In this document: positions 53,681-62,596 of the stretch, piece by piece
How the letters are laid out: each line of letters starts with the position of its first letter
Position numbering within the stretch: position 1 is the first letter of the stretch
Assembly (NCBI RefSeq): GCF_009720525.1
Contig: NZ_CP043930.1
Location: 7,080,001 to 7,144,000, forward strand
DNA length: 64,000 bases
Origin: Gimesia benthica
GTDB lineage: Bacteria > Planctomycetota > Planctomycetia > Planctomycetales > Planctomycetaceae
Reading direction: 5' to 3'
Program-made: the position numbers and the translations under genes
Notes under the pieces: generated by a model
Told to the model about the DNA's origin: nothing
What the model saw: only the letters and a program-made list of their open reading frames with translations
Databases searched by the model: none

Positions 53681-54850
53681 ATGCTGACACAATACTGTGT
53701 ACCACCGTCTCAATTCATCAGAGCCGCCCTCGTGACACTCTGCCTCCTGACCAGCTCCACTCTGATTCAAGCTGCAGACTTCCGCGTCGCCACTCCCGCT
53801 GAGCTGGACTCCGCCAGAAAATCCGCCCACCCGGGAGATGTCATCACCCTCGTCGGCAAAGACTGGCACGATGTCCGTCTGAAACTCAAACTCAAGGGCA
53901 CGCCGGAGCAGCCGATCACCGTGCGTTCTGAAGTCGCGTTCACGGGGGCCTCCTCGTTGAATCTTAACGGCGAACACGTCATCCTTAACGGTATGACCTT
54001 CCGCGACGGGAGACTGGAGACCGGTCACGTCATCCTGATTCGCGGCGCACACAACAGGGTCACCCGCTGCACCATCGAAGCCTATAACCCCGATAAGATC
54101 GACTCCCGCTATCAGTGGCTCAGCCTCGACGGGCATCATCACCGCGTCGATCACTGTCGATTCGCCGGCCAGAACCATTCGGGAACTACGCTGGTTGTCT
54201 GGCTGGATGAAGAGGGCGAAGTTGGCCGGCACCGCATTGAACGCAATCACTTCCTCAACCGCGCACGCGGGAACGGCAACGGATTCGAAACCCTCCGCAT
54301 CGGCACCAGTGAAACTTCATTGAAATCGGCCCAGTGTGTCGTCTCAGAAAATCTGTTCGAAAACTGCGATGGCGAAATCGAACTCATTTCCAATAAGTCA
54401 TGCGATAATATTTACGAACGCAATACCGTCATCGGCTGTGCCGGTGCACTGACGCTGCGGCACGGCAACAACTGCATCGTCCGCGATAACCTCATCCTGG
54501 GTAACGGCGACCGCCATTCCGGCGGCATCCGCGTCATCGGTGAAGGGCACCAGATTAGCGGGAATCACATCGAAGGAGTCGGCGACCGGATCGACGGTGC
54601 GATCGCTTTGAGTGCCGGTGTCGAGAATCCGAAACTGAATCAGCACGCCCAGGTCCGGAATGTACTCATCGAAAACAACACGCTGATCGACAATGCCGGT
54701 AAGGACATCGTCCGTGGCCACGGTCTGGGCAGTCGCTACCGTACGCTGCTCCCGGAAAATATCACCGTCAAAAACACCCGCCACTCCGGCAAGCCCACCA
54801 TGAAACAACTCAAAGCCACAGACGTCGGCCCTGATGCCCAACAGAAGTAG
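53681..54850 (+). CDS. Polysaccharide lyase family 6-type protein (chondroitinase B/alginate lyase-like)
   Basis: A 389-residue secreted beta-helix protein. A signal peptide is followed by many right-handed beta-helix turns (HVILNGMTFRDGRLE, HRVDHCRFAGQNHSGT). Active-site-like blocks of PL6 are visible: GNGFETLRIGTS, IELISNKSCDNIYERN (catalytic Lys) and LTLRHGNNC (catalytic Arg). PL6 cleaves uronate polysaccharides such as alginate or dermatan sulfate. It is at the short end of the family, with one catalytic domain. It is near a sulfatase, consistent with breakdown of sulfated or acidic polysaccharides. Confidence 0.85.
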   Translation: MLTQYCVPPSQFIRAALVTLCLLTSSTLIQAADFRVATPAELDSARKSAHPGDVITLVGKDWHDVRLKLKLKGTPEQPITVRSEVAFTGASSLNLNGEHVILNGMTFRDGRLETGHVILIRGAHNRVTRCTIEAYNPDKIDSRYQWLSLDGHHHRVDHCRFAGQNHSGTTLVVWLDEEGEVGRHRIERNHFLNRARGNGNGFETLRIGTSETSLKSAQCVVSENLFENCDGEIELISNKSCDNIYERNTVIGCAGALTLRHGNNCIVRDNLILGNGDRHSGGIRVIGEGHQISGNHIEGVGDRIDGAIALSAGVENPKLNQHAQVRNVLIENNTLIDNAGKDIVRGHGLGSRYRTLLPENITVKNTRHSGKPTMKQLKATDVGPDAQQK

Positions 54851-55162
54851 GAGCATCCACCATGGCCGAGGGGCTGCTGTTACTCTTTTTTTCATGGCTT
54901 CAACAGCAGAAAAGCCAAATTAGCCGCAGGGCATTAGCCCCGGTTGAAACGACTTTGGTAAAAACTTTCAGGTCACGAAACACGAGCTCGCCATTGGTTC
55001 TGGAGTTCGCGTCAACCATTAATACCGGCGGCTAGCGCCTTGCCGCTCACAGAAACGGGTGGGCCCGAATAAAATTGGGGCCGAGCGCAGCGAGCAGGAA
55101 ACTGACGGTATGAAATTCCTGAATAATCATCTTCACAATAGCGGTTTGACATCATCCAGACC
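54851..55162. repeat. Intergenic region with repeat copies
   Basis: About 310 bases without a gene. TTAGCCGCAGGGCATTAGCC at 54920-54939 is a copy of the short repeat. GGCGGCTAGCGCCTTGCCGC follows at about 55028, and a diverged copy of the TGGG...CCGAGCGCAGCGAGC element, otherwise seen at 59120-59160 and 60840-60870, lies around 55060-55105. Confidence 0.7.
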
Positions 55163-57016
55163 TCACTGCTCCAGCTCTGCCTGCGGTTGTTGAAACAGCA
55201 GCGCCACCTCCACCAGCAGCCGTTCTGCAGGGGTGAGCGACTCCCGTTCCTGGATCACCTGCTTCGCCACCGCGGGGACGTTCGTCAGCAATCCATCCAC
55301 GCCCCGGTTCATCATCTGCGACATCATGGCCGGGTCATCGACCGTCCACACAAAGACCTCTTTCCCCGCTGCATGCGCCCGCTTCACAAAATTCCGTGAG
55401 GAGAAGTTTGCGTTCACGGCCAGAAAGTCCGCTTTAATCTCTTTCAGGTTGCCTGCATAGACGGAGAGCAGGACACCGCACTTCCAGTCCGGTCGCAGGG
55501 CTTTGGTCTTCGCCACCCCCTCCGGCTTGAGCGACATGATCATCACCTGCTCGGCCATACCCGCTGCTTCGACAACGTCTACCACCCGCTGCTCCAACTG
55601 CTCATCGTGGCCGTAATATTTCAGCTCAATAATCACGCCCACCTTGTCTTTGCACAACTGCAGCACGTCGGATAACAGAGGCACCCGTTCTGCGTTGAAT
55701 TTCGGATCCTGCCAGCTGCCGATGTCGATGCCTGCCAGGTCAGCCTGTTTCGCATCCCAGACCTTAAGCGGATTACGTGACAGTTTCATGAAATCGCTAT
55801 CGTGAATCACGACCACTTTGCCGTCCGCCGATTCCTGCACGTCCAGCTCAATCCAGTCGGCACCCTCGTCAATCGCAGCCTGAAATGCGGCTATGGAATT
55901 TTCGGGAGCCGCTTTGGAGGCACCTCGATGTGCCATCACCTGTGTTTCAGTTTCGAGATTCAGCGAACGCTCCAGCGACACATATCCGATCAAAGCCGCC
56001 AGCAGAAAACCCGCGACCCCCACTGCGGCCAGGCGGGACGGGGTCAAAAGCGGTTTTTCGCGCTGCTTCACTTCCAACTGGCTGGCCTCGATCGCGGCAC
56101 TGGCGGCGGAATGCATGCGCAGATAACCATGAAATAACAGACCCGCGAAGGCAATCGTCGCAAACAGGTTCAGAATCAGGCTGCTCGCCGACAGGATAAA
56201 CAGCATCAGCCCCACCCGCGTGGCCAGCATCAGCAGGGAGCCGACCGTTGTGGGAATCAGGAACCGCCCCGCGAGACCCACGAGCGCAACCAGCACCAGA
56301 TTCAGAATCAACACACAGATCACCCAGGTCACCAGCCAGATCAGGATCGGACGACGTTGACCGGACACCAGCTGTTGACTGGCCTGCAGACCCTGGGCGG
56401 GAGGCGTCTGCTCGAACAGAATCAGGGGCAGCGCCAGGAACCAGCCGGAATAGAGTCGAAACAGGATCACAGCCAGAATCAGCACCAGTACGACACCGAT
56501 GCCGACGGCGACTTGGAATTCGGTCGGACGTTCTTTGAGATAAAAATTGATATCGTATTCACCCAGCAGACCGAAATAGACAGCCCCGGCAATCAGCAGA
56601 AATGGCACCAGGCTGAGCAGCGTCCAGCCGATCATTTTCGCGGTTACTTTCAGTACGTCGGCCGCGTGTCCTGCGGCAAACCGCAGGGAATCAAGCATTC
56701 CCAGCTGCTGCCCCCGATGTCGGGCCGCCAGGATGGCCAGCAGCGACGCCTGTTCCAGCGCGACGATACTCAGCCAGACCGCACCCAGAATAATTGCACA
56801 CAGCCAGCCGAAAGGACCGGCAAAGAACAGCGCGATATCCACGTCGGTCAACACACTTTGACCTGCGATCGCCAGCAGGAAATGAAACAAACCCGCCAGT
56901 AACGGCGTCAAAATCACAAACGCCAGCAGTTTATAGAGCAGATCGGTCGCAACCAGTGGACGCCAGGCGGCACCCAGGCTGCCTGCGATCTGACGGATGA
57001 AAGGTGAGAGAGACAT
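55163..57016 (-). CDS. Membrane glycerophosphodiester phosphodiesterase (GDPD) fusion
   Basis: A 617-residue protein. The first about 350 residues have 7-8 membrane helices of the GPDPase membrane-domain type, with VSLERSLNLETETQV as the linker. The rest is a GDPD domain: MAHRGASKAAPENSIAAF, WIELDVQESADGKVVVIHD with Glu and Asp metal ligands, GVIIELKYYG and a C-terminal FVWTVDDPAMMSQMMNRGVDGLLTN. It hydrolyses glycerophosphodiesters to alcohol and glycerol 3-phosphate at the membrane. All key residues look intact. Confidence 0.93.
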   Translation of the reverse strand: MSLSPFIRQIAGSLGAAWRPLVATDLLYKLLAFVILTPLLAGLFHFLLAIAGQSVLTDVDIALFFAGPFGWLCAIILGAVWLSIVALEQASLLAILAARHRGQQLGMLDSLRFAAGHAADVLKVTAKMIGWTLLSLVPFLLIAGAVYFGLLGEYDINFYLKERPTEFQVAVGIGVVLVLILAVILFRLYSGWFLALPLILFEQTPPAQGLQASQQLVSGQRRPILIWLVTWVICVLILNLVLVALVGLAGRFLIPTTVGSLLMLATRVGLMLFILSASSLILNLFATIAFAGLLFHGYLRMHSAASAAIEASQLEVKQREKPLLTPSRLAAVGVAGFLLAALIGYVSLERSLNLETETQVMAHRGASKAAPENSIAAFQAAIDEGADWIELDVQESADGKVVVIHDSDFMKLSRNPLKVWDAKQADLAGIDIGSWQDPKFNAERVPLLSDVLQLCKDKVGVIIELKYYGHDEQLEQRVVDVVEAAGMAEQVMIMSLKPEGVAKTKALRPDWKCGVLLSVYAGNLKEIKADFLAVNANFSSRNFVKRAHAAGKEVFVWTVDDPAMMSQMMNRGVDGLLTNVPAVAKQVIQERESLTPAERLLVEVALLFQQPQAELEQ

Positions 57017-57373
57017 GTCTGCTTCCTGTTCTGGTTCAGGCAGAGATTCAATCCGTCGACGAAAAATGCTCAGTCAGTCCGTTGCTGCGCGCGAGGCGAA
57101 TCCTATCTTACCGCAGTTCACCTTAGAAAATCCAAACAACATGGAAATGGTTGCCGAAAAAACAAAAAAACAACGAGACCTCCCGACCGCAGAGTACGTT
57201 CTTGCAAATGGCCCTATACGCCCTACATCCGGCTCTTTACCCGGGTGTGCAGGCGGTCACAGTTTCTTCAGGTCACCTGCAGAATGGCTTTCTGTGTCGA
57301 CGGTCTCCTGATACAGTATACGGGTAGAGGGTGTCCGGACTTGAATACCAGCGATCGCGCAGGGAGAAATATC
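57017..57373. other. Intergenic promoter region
   Basis: About 355 bases between divergent genes (GDPD minus, 87-residue protein plus). No gene is supported. The small gene's ribosome site (GGGAGA) is at its right end. Confidence 0.5.
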
Positions 57374-57637
57374 ATGGATGACAACTGGGATGAAACTGAC
57401 GATGATCCAACAGAATATCTGCCCGAGGTCACCGACCTCATGCACCGGCTCTTAAACTCCCATCGCAAATCGCCCGACGAAGCCGACTTTCAACGCTTCC
57501 CGGGCATTCCCCTCGAAGCCCTGGACGAGGCCTACCGGGATCTCAGCACACTCGGCCTGATGGAATATACCGACGAACTGGTCACCATCGGCGACCATCA
57601 ACGGCGCAAACTTCGCCTGACCCGGGAAGGACTGTGA
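57374..57637 (+). CDS. Small acidic protein with winged-helix-like end
   Basis: An 87-residue protein: acidic N-terminus (MDDNWDETDDDPTEYLPEV), then a helical part and AYRDLSTLGLMEYTDELVTIGDHQRRKLRLTREG, which resembles the wing of a small winged-helix domain. GGGAGA 8 bases before the ATG at 57374 sets the start. No named family is recognised. Confidence 0.65.
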   Translation: MDDNWDETDDDPTEYLPEVTDLMHRLLNSHRKSPDEADFQRFPGIPLEALDEAYRDLSTLGLMEYTDELVTIGDHQRRKLRLTREGL

Positions 57638-57661
57638 GATCTCCCTTCAGTCAAAGCTCAC

Positions 57662-58053
57662 CTACTGCTTTCCACTGCGAAGCGTGTAGACGCAACTGTT
57701 ACATTGAGCGACTTGAGTGTATGTCAGATGAAACGCCAGCCAGTCCGAATTCAGGTCACACGGAAGTCCGGTGTAAGTCGCATGGGGGAATTTACAACTG
57801 AGATAATCCCTGTCATTGAGCCCATAGCTACCGATTGCAGATCGCTTTGACAGGGAATCCGCTTCGTCGTCGAGGGGATTCCAGTTGTCGAGAATCCGTA
57901 CATCGAGTTCGACCACATTATTGGAGCGAAAGATCAGCATTTCCTCGTACAGGACGCAGAAGAATATACCCCCGCGTGTAGATCGGAAGTCGCCAGTGGT
58001 CCACTGGTATATTCAGCGTCGAGGGTAATCTGAGAGAGCGGGTTAACGGCCAT
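57662..58053 (-). pseudogene. Frameshifted small gene, unknown function
   Basis: Two minus-strand frames join into one protein-like reading. Frame A starts MAVNPLSQITLDAEYTSGPLA at 58053; frame B continues DFRSTRGGIFFCVLYEEMLI, then VVELDVRILDNWNPLDDEAD and ends CNSCVYTLRSGKQ at 57662. One missing base near 57987-57990 explains the switch. The restored protein would be about 128 residues. The other possibility is a shorter real gene from the ATG at 57940. Moderate confidence only; no family is recognised. Confidence 0.4.
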
Positions 58054-58182
58054 AGGGAACTCTGCTGTAAAGGTGCGAAGTCTGGTTTCCTCTTTCTGTT
58101 GAGACAAACATAGGCAAACACAGGTTCGGCTGCTATCATACCCGCGACATCAGATCCCCCCCGTCATGAAGGCTCACTGCCC

Positions 58183-58845
58183 ATGTTTCGCAACCTCATC
58201 GACAAAATCAAAAGCCTGACAGACGACGGACGTGAACCCTTCGATCCGGCAACACTCGATGATCCCGTCGCCCTCCGCACCGACTGGTCCCCACTCAAAG
58301 GGGGCGGAGCGAACTTCTGCACGCGGAAACTGGTGCAGGTCTCCCCCCTGCGTTACGAATTCCGTGCGGCAGCGGGCGCCATCTGCTTCTACCTGATCTT
58401 CTTCGGACTCGGGGCGGCCGCCCTGGTTTTCTCGATTTCTCAAATCATCAGCAGCGGAAAAATCATCGCACCGGAGATTCTCATTCCAGGCGGCGTCGGT
58501 CTCGTCTTCGCCATCATCGGCGGCTTGATGCTCTACTTCGGCACCCTGCCGGTGGTCTTCGACAAGCAGCACAACTGTTTCTGGAGAGGCAGAATCCCCG
58601 ACGACGAACTGATCTACGCCACCGCGAACGAACAGCTGATGCCCTTCCAGGAAATCCATGCGATCCAGTTGATCAAAGAATATATCCGCAGCAAAAACAG
58701 TTCGTATCACAGCTACGAAATGAATCTCATCTCCCGCGACGGCGTCCGCACCAACGTCGTCGATCACGGCAACCTCGATAAAATACAAGAAGACGCCCAA
58801 ACCCTCGCCGAGTTCCTGGAAGTCCCGATCTGGAATGGAATCTAA
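58183..58845 (+). CDS. Two-segment membrane protein, hypothetical
   Basis: A 220-residue protein. A soluble N-terminal 60 residues precede two hydrophobic helices (AICFYLIFFGLGAAALVFSI, VGLVFAIIGGLMLYFGTL), then a soluble tail with FQEIHAIQLIKEYIRSK and DAQTLAEFLEVPIW. The layout is that of the small DUF3592-like or PH-like membrane proteins, but I do not assign one. No clear operon partner. Confidence 0.72.
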   Translation: MFRNLIDKIKSLTDDGREPFDPATLDDPVALRTDWSPLKGGGANFCTRKLVQVSPLRYEFRAAAGAICFYLIFFGLGAAALVFSISQIISSGKIIAPEILIPGGVGLVFAIIGGLMLYFGTLPVVFDKQHNCFWRGRIPDDELIYATANEQLMPFQEIHAIQLIKEYIRSKNSSYHSYEMNLISRDGVRTNVVDHGNLDKIQEDAQTLAEFLEVPIWNGI

Positions 58846-58940
58846 ACGGAGATTCACGCATTTCCCGCTCCACCCAAATAACGGCATCGCCCCAGCCACC
58901 GGTTCAAACAGCATTCTCCCTTCCCTACGCAGTAATAGAA

Positions 58941-59200
58941 ATTAGCCGCAGGGCATTAGCCCCGGTTGAAAGCCCCAACAAACAGAGCACGCGACAAAAA
59001 TCATACACGGTCCAGCCACAACAGTCGTAGGGACCGTCCCATGTATCGGCCCGCCTGGCAGAAAGCGAATTAGAGTAAACGTGAAATGGTCCAATAAAAC
59101 TCACCCGAAAAAGAGGGTGGGATCGAATGCAATTCGATCCGAGCGCAGCGAGCGGGAGGTCGCAGCTGCCGCGATCAAGATATAGAATAACCACCAACTT
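58941..59200. repeat. Composite intergenic repeat, copy 1
   Basis: A roughly 250-bp unit nearly identical to 60663-60914. It starts with the short TTAGCC repeat and includes CCCCAACAAACAG, a hairpin-like ATCGGCCCGCC, GTAAACGTGAAATGG, AATAAAACTCACCC, then ATCGAATGCAATTCGAT (palindrome), CCGAGCGCAGCGA and GGTCGCAGCTGCCGCG, and ends CCACCAACTT. It occupies most of the gap before the flavoprotein gene; the remainder to 59404 shows no gene. Confidence 0.85.
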
Positions 59201-59404
59201 AATGGAATACCCGGGTATGGAATGTCTGTTCCGTATCGCACGTCTCGCAAAACAACGATTCACCATGAATGCCGGAAACAGCAAAGCCGCACGAGTGAAA
59301 TCGACGGGATGAACTGCTAGACTCTCTGTCTTCAGTTGATGGTAAAACCAGAAAACGCTGGTCAAAGCGTGCGATATCACCCGGTTGAGTAGAGGCGAGG
59401 AACA

Positions 59405-60595
59405 TTGAAAGTCATTGTGATCGGCGGCGGTGCAGCCGGATTCTTCGGGGCAATCGCGGCTGCGGAAAACGGTCACCAGGTGACGATCCTCGAAGCCGCC
59501 TCCTCCGTCCTGGCGAAAGTCCGCATCTCGGGTGGCGGTCGTTGTAACGTAACGCACAGCTGCTTCGAACCCCGCGACCTGGTCAAGAGCTATCCCCGCG
59601 GCGGAAAAGCACTCCGCGGTCCCTTCACCCGCTTTCAACCGGCAGATACGATCGAGTGGTTTGAGTCGCGCGGCGTCGCCACCAAAACCGAAGCCGACGG
59701 CCGCATGTTTCCCACCACCGATGATTCCGCCACCATAGTCAACTGCCTGATGACCGCAGCGGAAAACGCGGGCGTCGTGATTCGTCTGCGTGCCAATGTT
59801 GCCGCGATCGAACATCACGAATCCAGTTTTACCGTCACACTGCAGACGGGCGAATCAATCAACGCGGATCGCATCCTCATGACAACCGGCGGCAGTCGCG
59901 CCGGCTTTGAATTAAGCGGTCGCCTCGGTCACACAATCGTGCCCCCGGTCCCGTCGCTGTTTACGTTCAAAGTCAACGATCCGCGCATCAAAGACCTGCC
60001 CGGCGTCGCGGTGGAACAGGTCGAGTGTCAACTGGTTACCAGTACGAAAACATTTACCCAGTCGGGACCAATCCTCGTCACACACTGGGGCCTCAGCGGA
60101 CCGGCGGTATTGAAACTTTCTGCCTGGGCAGCCCGCGAACTCTTTGAGGCCAATTACAACGCCTTGCTCCGCATCAACTGGCTGGCAGGAACGAGTGCCG
60201 ACCAGGCACGCGAACAGTTAAACGCTTTCAAGTCAGCGCAGTCGAAGAAAAACATCGACGCAGCCAGTCCCTGGCAGTTCCCCAGACGGCTATGGAAGTC
60301 GCTCGTCGATCACAGCCTGGTGCGCTGGGCCGAACTTTCCAAAAACGGATCGCAGGCCCTCGTCAAAGAACTGACAGCCGGCGAATTCCAGGTCACGGGC
60401 AAAGGCGTCTTCAAAGAAGAATTCGTGACCTGCGGCGGCATCGACCTGAACGAAGTCGATTTCCGCACGATGGAGAGCCGCCTCTACCCCGGCCTCTATT
60501 TCGCCGGTGAAATCCTCAACATCGACGGTATCACAGGCGGCTTCAACTTCCAGAACGCCTGGACCACAGCCTGGATCGCCGGCAATGCGATGTGA
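59405..60595 (+). CDS. HI0933/YhiN-family FAD-dependent oxidoreductase
   Basis: A 396-residue flavoprotein. It starts VIGGGAAGFFGAIAAAENGHQVTILE, the FAD-binding fold, and includes KVRISGGGRCNVTH, the hallmark of the HI0933 family (BaiN-like), GRMFPTTDDSATIVNCL, and the C-terminal GITGGFNFQNAWTTAWIAGNAM. Start is a TTG with AGGA 4-5 bases upstream. The physiological substrate is not established for most members; it is usually a housekeeping gene. Confidence 0.93.
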   Translation: MKVIVIGGGAAGFFGAIAAAENGHQVTILEAASSVLAKVRISGGGRCNVTHSCFEPRDLVKSYPRGGKALRGPFTRFQPADTIEWFESRGVATKTEADGRMFPTTDDSATIVNCLMTAAENAGVVIRLRANVAAIEHHESSFTVTLQTGESINADRILMTTGGSRAGFELSGRLGHTIVPPVPSLFTFKVNDPRIKDLPGVAVEQVECQLVTSTKTFTQSGPILVTHWGLSGPAVLKLSAWAARELFEANYNALLRINWLAGTSADQAREQLNAFKSAQSKKNIDAASPWQFPRRLWKSLVDHSLVRWAELSKNGSQALVKELTAGEFQVTGKGVFKEEFVTCGGIDLNEVDFRTMESRLYPGLYFAGEILNIDGITGGFNFQNAWTTAWIAGNAM

Positions 60596-60662
60596 AAAAG
60601 AAGAAGACCGGCCGACAGGGCTATCGATAGGCCACACTATCAAACCCACAAAAGCCAGCAAC

Positions 60663-60914
60663 CCCTGGCAGCAGGGCCTTAGCCCCGGTTGAAAGCCCCA
60701 ACAAACAGGACACGCAACAAACATCAAACCACATCAGTCGTAGGGGCCGACCCAAGTGTCGGCCCGCCTGGCAGAGAACGAAAAAGAGTAAACGTGAAAT
60801 GGGCCAATAAAACTCACCCAAGAAAGAGGGTGGGATCGAATGCAATTCGATCCGAGCGCAGCGACCAGGAGGTCGCAGCTGCCGCGTTCGAAACTGGGTA
60901 AAAGCCACCAACTT
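60663..60914. repeat. Composite intergenic repeat, copy 2
   Basis: Second copy of the unit at 58941-59200, in the same orientation, after the flavoprotein gene. Differences are small substitutions and indels: GCAGCAGGGCCTTAGCC at the start, GGGGCCGACCCAAGTGTCGGCCCGCC with a perfect local palindrome, and the conserved ATCGAATGCAATTCGAT and CCACCAACTT near the end. The two copies flank the flavoprotein gene as direct repeats. Confidence 0.85.
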
Positions 60915-60933
60915 CACACCCCACCTGAAACCA

Positions 60934-61500
60934 TCACATATCAACGTCGGACAGCCTCTGTTTCATTTTCCGTTTCAGCAGGAAAACAGCAACAATCAAT
61001 CCGACCAGTCCTCCGGCGTAACCGGCATTATGAATCGTACCCACGATCGCAAATCGTTTGAGCGTGGTTCCGGAAAACTGTCTTTCAAAACCCAGGAATT
61101 CCTGAGCATCAAAGACATAGTAATTCAGGTATCCCGCGACGCCACCCAGAATGCCGGCACCCATGGCACAACAGGCGATGATCGCGAACCCCTGCAGAAT
61201 ATCGCGGCGGGCCGTTTGTAAATCATCACTGTTGAAACTCATCCGCGCGAGAAACCAGCCGGAAAATAAGCCCACCCACCAGGTCGCGAGGAAGCCGATG
61301 ATGCCCACATACAGCCGCTCAGGCAAATGAAAATCCGCATAACGAAACTGGTGGAATTTGAAATCGGTGAAATATTCCCGCGAGATCGTATAGCTGATCT
61401 GATCATGCAGCATCCCATAGAATCCGCCCAGTAGCGCCCCAAACCACAGGTACGGCAGAATTCTACGCACGTTTCTGACTCGGGGAACAATCCAGTTCAT
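60934..61500 (-). CDS. Polytopic membrane protein, hypothetical
   Basis: A 188-residue protein with four hydrophobic segments (ILPYLWFGALLGGFYGML, VGIIGFLATWWVGLFSGWFL, GFAIIACCAMGAGILGGVAGYL, GYAGGLVGLIVAVFLL) and a basic C-terminus. The Gly-rich helices suggest tight packing or a channel-like fold. No named family is recognised. It ends 19 bases from the repeat copy at 60663-60914. Confidence 0.75.
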   Translation of the reverse strand: MNWIVPRVRNVRRILPYLWFGALLGGFYGMLHDQISYTISREYFTDFKFHQFRYADFHLPERLYVGIIGFLATWWVGLFSGWFLARMSFNSDDLQTARRDILQGFAIIACCAMGAGILGGVAGYLNYYVFDAQEFLGFERQFSGTTLKRFAIVGTIHNAGYAGGLVGLIVAVFLLKRKMKQRLSDVDM

Positions 61501-61586
61501 TTCAGTTCTCGATAGGGGACACAGTTGGCTTGCTCCTCTATAATGAAATCAAAGCCCTTCACCACAGCACGGAGAGTGGATCCGGG

Positions 61587-61628
61587 CACAACAGTCGTAG
61601 GGGCCGACCCATGTGTCGGCCCGCCTGG
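61587..61628. repeat. Partial copy of the composite repeat
   Basis: CACAACAGTCGTAGGGGCC and the following ATGTGTCGGCCCGCCTGG match the middle of the units at 58941-59200 and 60663-60914. The rest of the unit is absent. Confidence 0.75.
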
Positions 61629-61784
61629 AGAGAAACAAATTTAGATCAAATGCGCCATGGGGCCTGACAAGCCCTGTTCCCTGCATGGCATTGATTTGAA
61701 TCTATAGATCTTACTGAAATAAAGAACGACAGATCGCCGCCTGATCTGATAATTCGGGAAAAGTATTTGCTTGGTATTTGGATG

Positions 61785-61973
61785 CTATTCCTTAACATAG
61801 ATCGCAAAGTAAGTAGTAGTAGCAGTACCTATTCCCAGACAACCGGGTTGCTGTGCCTCAAAAACCGAGTGGAGTTTGTATCCAACTTTGGCGCGTTTTG
61901 TGAATTGGTCAGCCAGATCCTTGATATCTTTGTTCGAAAATCGACCACCAATAGGTTCAATGCGATATTCCAT
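61785..61973 (-). CDS. Small DUF4177-like protein
   Basis: A 62-residue protein with the order typical of DUF4177: MEYRIEPIGG, a helix DIKDLADQFTKRAKVGYKLHSVF, and TATTTYFAIYVKE at the end. GGAGAG 6 bases before the ATG at 61973 fixes the start. Function unknown. It lies just after the YidD gene, same strand. Confidence 0.7.
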   Translation of the reverse strand: MEYRIEPIGGRFSNKDIKDLADQFTKRAKVGYKLHSVFEAQQPGCLGIGTATTTYFAIYVKE

Positions 61974-61992
61974 TTCTACTCTCCAGTAGTTC

Positions 61993-62337
61993 TTAAGGTA
62001 GATCGACTCCACCATTTCCAGGACGACAACGAAGTAATCTCCTGATGGTTAGCACCATTCCTTTAATCATGCCTTTTTTTCTAAATGCTAATTCCGCATA
62101 GTGTGAGCAACTTGGCTCAAAGACACATCGACTGCCAATTTTTGGTGATATGTATTTGCGGTACCAGCGAAGAGATTTGATAGCAAGAAAAAGACGTAAG
62201 GGACGACGAGGAATGCTCATCGCTTGAATCGAAGTATCACTCTCTGTAGTTCCTTTCAGTATCCGTTCTATCGTCGGGATGTGAATCGGGTTCACATCAC
62301 ATTCATAGCTGTCTCCCTGAATCTCGATTCTCTTCAT
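61993..62337 (-). CDS. yidD: YidD, membrane protein insertion efficiency factor
   Basis: A 114-residue protein. The C-terminal 70 residues match YidD throughout: LAIKSLRWYRKYISPKIGSRCVFEPSCSHYAELA, with the conserved Cys pair (CxFxPSCS), and LLRCRPGNGGVDLP. It helps YidC-dependent insertion of inner-membrane proteins. Typical YidD is about 80 residues; the extra N-terminal 40 (MKRIEIQGDSYECDVNP) may be real or the start may be the Met at 62220. It is not beside rnpA or yidC as in many genomes. Confidence 0.93.
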   Translation of the reverse strand: MKRIEIQGDSYECDVNPIHIPTIERILKGTTESDTSIQAMSIPRRPLRLFLAIKSLRWYRKYISPKIGSRCVFEPSCSHYAELAFRKKGMIKGMVLTIRRLLRCRPGNGGVDLP

Positions 62338-62596
62338 GATATTGAATTGACTGGGTTATTGATTGCGTGCGTTTACAAGTTGATAGTACGCAACAAAACA
62401 CCTATGCTACACTCTATTTGGCAGGTGTTCAATTGGGAAGTGTGTAAATCTGGTGAGTGTCAATGGGCTGAATAAATAATTGGTGCGCAATAAAGTTAAG
62501 CACCAAACACGAAGGAACTTTTCACGGTTTGTGAGACGAACTGAAGTTCCCCACAAATAGTAGGCTCTCTCAAAAGAGGATCTTTTTACTTTAGAA

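Noticed and set aside
58174-59818. Two minus-strand open frames opposite the membrane protein and flavoprotein
   Set aside because: Both are mirror frames of supported plus-strand genes; the second also crosses the repeat.
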